NCBI RefSeq assembly: GCF_000235425.2 | Contig: NZ_KI912266.1 | Location: forward strand, 4,782,787-4,846,786 | Origin: Pseudofrankia saprophytica | GTDB taxonomy: Bacteria > Actinomycetota > Actinomycetes > Frankiales > Frankiaceae | Direction of reading: 5' to 3' | DNA length: 64,000 bases | In this document: piece after piece, positions 60,392 through 64,000 of the stretch | How positions within the stretch are numbered: position 1 is the first letter of the stretch | Layout of the letters: every line of letters begins with the position of its first letter | Position numbers and translations under genes: made by a program | Notes under the pieces: model-generated | What the model was told of the DNA's origin: nothing | Database searches by the model: none | Seen by the model: the letters and a program-made list of their open reading frames with translations, nothing else

Positions 60392-60426
60392 CATTCATCC
60401 AGGCCCAGCGGGTGGGGCCCCTGCCA

Positions 60427-61905
60427 GTGAGCGCCCCGCTGTCCCCGCCGGCGCCGACGCCCCCGGTGGCCCCCGTGTCCAGCCGGCGAGTCGTGGGTGT
60501 GCTGGCCGGCGCCGGCACCATGGTCTCGCTGATGCAGACCCTGGTCATCCCGCTGCTCCCCCAGCTGCCCAGGCTGCTGCACACCAGCACCGCCAACGCT
60601 TCCTGGGTGATCACCGCGACGCTGCTCACCTCGGCCGTCGCCACGCCGCTGCTGGGCCGGCTCGGGGACCTCTACGGCAGGCGCCGGCTCATGCTGACGG
60701 CCGTGGTGTCCCTGACGGCGGGCTCGCTGGTCTGCGCGCTGGGCTCGACCCTGCTCCTCATGGTCCTGGGGCGAACGCTGCAGGGCCTGGGTATCTCCGT
60801 CATCCCGCTCGGCATCAGCATCATGCGAGACGTGCTGCCGCCGCGGCGGCTGGGCCCGGCGGTCGCGCTGATGAGCTCCTCGCTCGGCGTGGGCGGCGCG
60901 CTCGGTCTGCCGCTCTCGGCCACCGTCGCCCAGCATCTCGGCTGGCACGCGCCGTTCTGGTTCGCCGCCGGACTGGGCTGCGTCTTCACCGTACTGATCA
61001 TCACCGTGGTGCCGGAATCGCCGGTCCGGGTACGGCAGCGGTTCGACGCCGCCGGTGCGGTCGGGTTGGCGGTGGGGCTGGTGGCCCTGCTCCTGCCGAT
61101 CTCGAAGGGTGGTGACTGGGGTTGGACCAGTACGCCCGTACTCGGGCTCCTCGTGGTCTCAGCGATCGTCCTCGGGTCCTGGGCGAGGTGGGAGCTGCGT
61201 GCCACGGCGCCGATCGTGGACCTGCGCAGCAGTGCCCGCCGGCCCGTGCTGATGACCAATCTCGCCACGGTCGCCGTCGGGTTCGCGATGTACTCCGCGA
61301 ACCTGCTCGGGCCGCAGATGCTCCAGCTGCCCACGGCGACTGGTTACGGCCAGGGCCTGTCCATGCTCCAGGCCGGCCTGCTGATGGCGCCCGGCGGCCT
61401 GACCATGATGGCGTTCTCCCCGCTGGCCGCGCGGATGAGCCAGGCTCTCGGCCCACGGTCCTGCCTGCTGCTCGGCAGCATGGTCATCTGCGCTGGCAAC
61501 GTCCTCGCCCAGCTGCTTATCGGCACCGCGTGGGGCGTCCTGGTGTTTAACATCGTGAACAGCGCCGGTGTCGGCTTCGCCTACGCCGCCATGCCGAACC
61601 TGATCATGAGATCGGTGCCGGTGTCCGAGACGGCCGCGGCCAACGGCCTCAACTCGCTGGCCCGTTCGCTGGGCACGTCCACCGCCAGCACGGTGGTCGG
61701 CCTCGTCCTCGGCCAGCTGACGATCCAGCTCGGATCGGTCGCCGTGCCCTCCGAGACCGGCATCCGCGTCTGCCTGGCGATCGGCGCCGCCGGAGCGCTC
61801 GTCGCCACCCTGGTCGAGCTGGCCATCCCGGTCCGCCCGGCGCCCGAGCCGCCGAAGGCCCCGATCGGCGACCTTGAGACGATCACGAGGCCCGCCACCA
61901 GTTGA
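60427..61905 (+). CDS. MFS drug exporter, DHA2 (14-TM) family
   Basis: Proton-driven efflux protein of about 492 residues. The antiporter loop motif GRLGDLYGRRRLMLTAVV follows the second helix, motif C-like GVGGALGLPLSATVAQHLGWHAPFW occurs around the fifth helix, and about 14 hydrophobic segments are countable. It belongs to the EmrB/QacA type. GTG 60427 was chosen because it is next to a GGGTGGGG site and lies after the palindrome cluster, with a Pro-rich cytoplasmic N-terminus. Upstream in-frame ATGs would pull the palindromes into the coding region and are disfavoured. Substrates may be antibiotics or the pathway intermediates nearby. Confidence 0.88.
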   Translation: MSAPLSPPAPTPPVAPVSSRRVVGVLAGAGTMVSLMQTLVIPLLPQLPRLLHTSTANASWVITATLLTSAVATPLLGRLGDLYGRRRLMLTAVVSLTAGSLVCALGSTLLLMVLGRTLQGLGISVIPLGISIMRDVLPPRRLGPAVALMSSSLGVGGALGLPLSATVAQHLGWHAPFWFAAGLGCVFTVLIITVVPESPVRVRQRFDAAGAVGLAVGLVALLLPISKGGDWGWTSTPVLGLLVVSAIVLGSWARWELRATAPIVDLRSSARRPVLMTNLATVAVGFAMYSANLLGPQMLQLPTATGYGQGLSMLQAGLLMAPGGLTMMAFSPLAARMSQALGPRSCLLLGSMVICAGNVLAQLLIGTAWGVLVFNIVNSAGVGFAYAAMPNLIMRSVPVSETAAANGLNSLARSLGTSTASTVVGLVLGQLTIQLGSVAVPSETGIRVCLAIGAAGALVATLVELAIPVRPAPEPPKAPIGDLETITRPATS

Positions 61906-61990
61906 CCGCCACCAATCATGAACGGTTCTGGTCGAATCTGGACCTTGCCGCCACGGCGGTGGGTCCCGAACCACGTGGTCTGCGAGGCTG

Positions 61991-62806
61991 GTGGCTGTGG
62001 GACGGATTGGTGCGCTGGTGCGGGCCTGTCATCCGGAGCCGGCCGCGGCGGTGACGCTGTTCGCCGTGGCGCTGGCGGTCGCCGTCGGACGGTCGGCGGC
62101 CGGGGTCGCCGCGGTCGCTGGCGCGGTCGTCACAGGGCAGCTGTCGGTGGGCTGGAGCAACGACGTCATCGACCGCCATCGGGACGCGATCGGCGGACGG
62201 CCCGAGAAACCCGTCGCCGCAGGGGGCATCACGCCGAGAACCGTCGCGCTCGCGGCCGCCGTCGCGCTGGCTGCCTGCGTCCCGTTGTCATTCGCCTCCG
62301 GGTGGCGAGCGGGGTGGGTTCATCTGGGCGCGGTCGCGAGCGCGTGGGCGTACAACCTCGGCCTCAAGGCGACGCCACTGTCGGTCGTGCCGTACGCGGT
62401 GTCGTTCGCCCTGCTGCCCACGTTCGTCGTTCTCGGGCAGGCAGGTCATCCACTGCCGCCGTGGTGGCTGCCGCTGGCGGGCGCGCTCCTCGGGTGTGGA
62501 GCGCATTTCGCGAACACCCTGCCCGATCTCGAGGCGGACGCCCAGACCGGCGTGCGCGGGCTGCCGCAACGTCTCGGAGCCGTCGGCTCGCGCTGGTCGG
62601 CCGTGCTGCTGCTCGTCGCGGGCTCCGTCGTCGCCCTGCTCGGCCCGACCGGTCCCAGCACCTGGCGCGTCGCCGTCCTCGCCCTCGTGGCCGCGCTGAC
62701 GGCGATCGGTCTCCGGCTCGGCGACAAGCACGCGTTCCGTGCCGCGCTGGCGATCGCCGCGATCGACGTCGCCCTGGTCGTCGCCAGCGGTACCCAGTTG
62801 CGTTAG
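61991..62806 (+). CDS. UbiA-family prenyltransferase
   Basis: Integral membrane enzyme of 271 residues with eight to nine hydrophobic segments. The two aspartate motifs are intact: NDVIDRHRDAIGGRPEKP (first, NDxxDxxxD type) and DLEADAQTGVRGLPQRLG (second, DxxxD). It transfers an isoprenoid or similar chain onto an aromatic or sugar acceptor; homologues include DPPR synthase-like and menaquinone or chlorophyll enzymes, so the acceptor is uncertain. GTG 61991 (or 61997). It lies 85 bp after the MFS exporter, same strand. Confidence 0.88.
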   Translation: MAVGRIGALVRACHPEPAAAVTLFAVALAVAVGRSAAGVAAVAGAVVTGQLSVGWSNDVIDRHRDAIGGRPEKPVAAGGITPRTVALAAAVALAACVPLSFASGWRAGWVHLGAVASAWAYNLGLKATPLSVVPYAVSFALLPTFVVLGQAGHPLPPWWLPLAGALLGCGAHFANTLPDLEADAQTGVRGLPQRLGAVGSRWSAVLLLVAGSVVALLGPTGPSTWRVAVLALVAALTAIGLRLGDKHAFRAALAIAAIDVALVVASGTQLR

Positions 62807-62919
62807 GGCGTTCCCGCGGCGGAGGCCGTAACCCGGGTTCCGGCCGTCCCGCCAAGGCTGAATAACGACGTTCTGGCGCAACACAGGCACGCTTGGTCAA
62901 CATATCCGCTCGCTGACAA

Positions 62920-62951
62920 CACTCTGTGTACTAGAAATGACGCACAGAGTG
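62920..62951. promoter_or_regulatory. Hairpin CACTCTGTG-N14-CACAGAGTG upstream of RCC1 gene
   Basis: Perfect 9-bp arms with a 14-nt AT-rich loop (TACTAGAAATGACG), 45-76 bp upstream of the RCC1-protein start. It could be an operator or a leader RNA hairpin. The terminator of the UbiA gene is less likely because it is over 110 bp downstream. Confidence 0.5.
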
Positions 62952-62995
62952 GCCACAACGGGATGTGGCCCGTCCTTCAGACAGAAGGAGCAGAC

Positions 62996-64000
62996 ATGTC
63001 TCAGCGACAATGGCGAACAGGGATGTGCTCGGCGGCGCTGGCCGCCGTGGGGCTGATCGTCCTGCCCACGGCCGCGACAGCTGCCACGCCCGGGCCGGCG
63101 GTCCTGGCAGGGGAAGGACCGGCGCCGGCGCTCCTGGGGTCTTCTGACCAGGTCCAATACCCGGGGCCCGGCCTTGTCCTGCCCTGGGGCGCCAACGGCC
63201 AGGGCCAGCTCGGCGACGGCACGACCACGGGCCGCCTGACGCCAGTCCAGACCGCGGGCATAGACGAAATCACCGCCGTCGCGGCCGGCGAGAGCACCGG
63301 GTACGCGATGGCCTTCGGCGCCGTCCAGGCCTGGGGTGACAACTCACACAACGAGCTCGGTGACGGCACCACCACCGACCGCCTGACCCCGGTGCAGGTC
63401 AGCGACCTGGTCGATGTGGTCGCCGTCGGGGCCGGCGCCCACAACGGGTACGCGGTGCGCAGCGACGGGACCGCCTGGGCCTGGGGGCTGAACAACCACG
63501 GCTCCGTCGGCGACGGCACCACCATCAACCGTTCGACCCCGGTGCAGGTCTCCGACCTGACCGATGTGACCGCCGTCGCCGGCGGTCTGCACACCGGGTA
63601 CGCGGTGCGCAGCGACGGGACCGCCTGGGCCTGGGGGTTCAACAACGCCGGCGCGCTTGGTGACGGCACCACGACGGACAGCCCGACCCCGGTGCAGGTC
63701 TCCGGCCTGACCGATGTGACCGCCGTCGCCGGCGGTGTGTACCGGGGATATGCGCTGCGCAGTGACGGCACGGTCTGGGCCTGGGGATCCAACAGCTTCG
63801 GCGCGCTTGGCGACGGCACCACGACGGGCAGACTGACCCCGGTGCCGGTCGCCGGCCTGACCCAGATCATCGCCATCGCGGCCGGCAGCAACAGCGGGTA
63901 TGCGCTGCGCGGGGACGGCACGGTCTGGGCGTGGGGGTACAACTACGAAGGCCAGCTTGGTAACGGCACCACGACGAACAGCCCGACCCCGGTCCAGGTC
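62996..64000 (+). CDS. Secreted RCC1-repeat protein, partial (continues past window)
   Basis: Open frame of 335 residues to the window edge. The Sec signal (SQRQWRTGMCSAALAAVGLIVLP, cleavage near ATAA at about 28-31) targets it out of the cell. From about residue 62 it consists of RCC1-like beta-propeller repeats of about 50-52 residues: WGxNxxGxLGDGTTTxRxTPVQV, followed by DVTAVAAGxxxGYALRSDGTVWA. About five and a half repeats are visible, and neighbouring ones are nearly identical. ATG 62996 has AAGGAG 7 nt upstream. In actinobacteria such proteins are extracellular; specific functions are unknown. Confidence 0.88.
   Translation, partial: MSQRQWRTGMCSAALAAVGLIVLPTAATAATPGPAVLAGEGPAPALLGSSDQVQYPGPGLVLPWGANGQGQLGDGTTTGRLTPVQTAGIDEITAVAAGESTGYAMAFGAVQAWGDNSHNELGDGTTTDRLTPVQVSDLVDVVAVGAGAHNGYAVRSDGTAWAWGLNNHGSVGDGTTINRSTPVQVSDLTDVTAVAGGLHTGYAVRSDGTAWAWGFNNAGALGDGTTTDSPTPVQVSGLTDVTAVAGGVYRGYALRSDGTVWAWGSNSFGALGDGTTTGRLTPVPVAGLTQIIAIAAGSNSGYALRGDGTVWAWGYNYEGQLGNGTTTNSPTPVQV

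Larger units (their letters stand above)
59764..60426. other. Divergent regulatory region, GT operon / MFS exporter
   Basis: 663 bp without a convincing gene. It holds a CIRCE-like inverted repeat near the GT operon, an AT-rich segment with CATAC-N17-GTATG (60125-60151), and a cluster of short palindromes next to the MFS start. Open frames here run through the palindromes and lack family signatures. Confidence 0.65.

Noticed and set aside
1-64000. tRNA, rRNA, riboswitch or transposase genes
   Set aside because: I looked for conserved tRNA arms, rRNA stretches, known riboswitch cores and DDE-type transposase motifs and saw none that I could support by eye. A covariance-model search would be needed to exclude them fully.

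Overview
This is a 64-kb stretch of very GC-rich DNA with frequent GTG starts, many 4-bp start/stop overlaps, F420-dependent enzymes, TetR/IclR/GntR regulators and a mycofactocin-type SDR. Together these point to a filamentous or soil actinobacterium. The mixture of STAND/TPR proteins and large catabolic clusters would fit a Frankia-type genome, but that assignment is inference, because no rRNA or other marker gene lies in the window.

Layout. 1-5.4 kb: a two-component system (kinase cut by the window edge) diverges from a lipoprotein/MacA-like adaptor/MacB-like ABC efflux operon. 5.4-10.4 kb: nitronate monooxygenase, a secreted substrate-binding lipoprotein, a TetR regulator and a thiolase. 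10.4-11.1 kb: a gene-poor, apparently decayed stretch. 11.1-18.6 kb: the most striking region, three tandem minus-strand paralogues. Each has an N-terminal domain resembling effector-associated domain 1 (EAD1), an NB-ARC (STAND) ATPase and a C-terminal array of 42-residue TPRs with 7, 6 and 2 full copies. A nearly identical leader of about 209 bp precedes each gene. 18.7-30.3 kb: catabolic enzymes and regulators, namely acyl-CoA ligase, APH-like kinase, LLM oxidoreductases, a CYP125-like P450, a HIBADH-family dehydrogenase, a substrate-binding-fold protein without signal peptide, two convergent paralogous TetR genes and an IclR regulator. 30.4-42.8 kb: SDRs, a ThDP enzyme, an epoxide-hydrolase-like protein, a deazaflavin nitroreductase, a TetR, an NTF2-like protein, and a Rieske oxygenase/acetoacetate decarboxylase-like/amidohydrolase/SDR operon. 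43-54.5 kb: a membrane diguanylate cyclase, VOC and WYL-regulator pair, methyltransferase, second nitronate monooxygenase, GNAT, amidohydrolase with divergent GntR, a small secreted protein, two SDRs and a second P450. 54.9-59.8 kb: a carbohydrate cluster (two GT4 enzymes, a GH130-like protein, an alpha/alpha-toroid protein). Its minus-strand operon has a CIRCE-like (HrcA) element upstream. 60.4-64 kb: an MFS exporter behind a cluster of palindromes, a UbiA prenyltransferase and a secreted RCC1-repeat protein that runs off the end.

How the parts work together. Many enzymes (acyl-CoA ligase, thiolase, P450s, Rieske oxygenase, SDRs, LLM and amidohydrolases) look like accessory degradation of a hydrophobic carboxylic, steroid-like or terpenoid compound. 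No single pathway can be closed from this window. A related 13-bp palindrome lies in front of three of these loci and may tie them into one regulon. The STAND array has no effector gene beside it. If it is a conflict or immune module, its partner should be encoded elsewhere.
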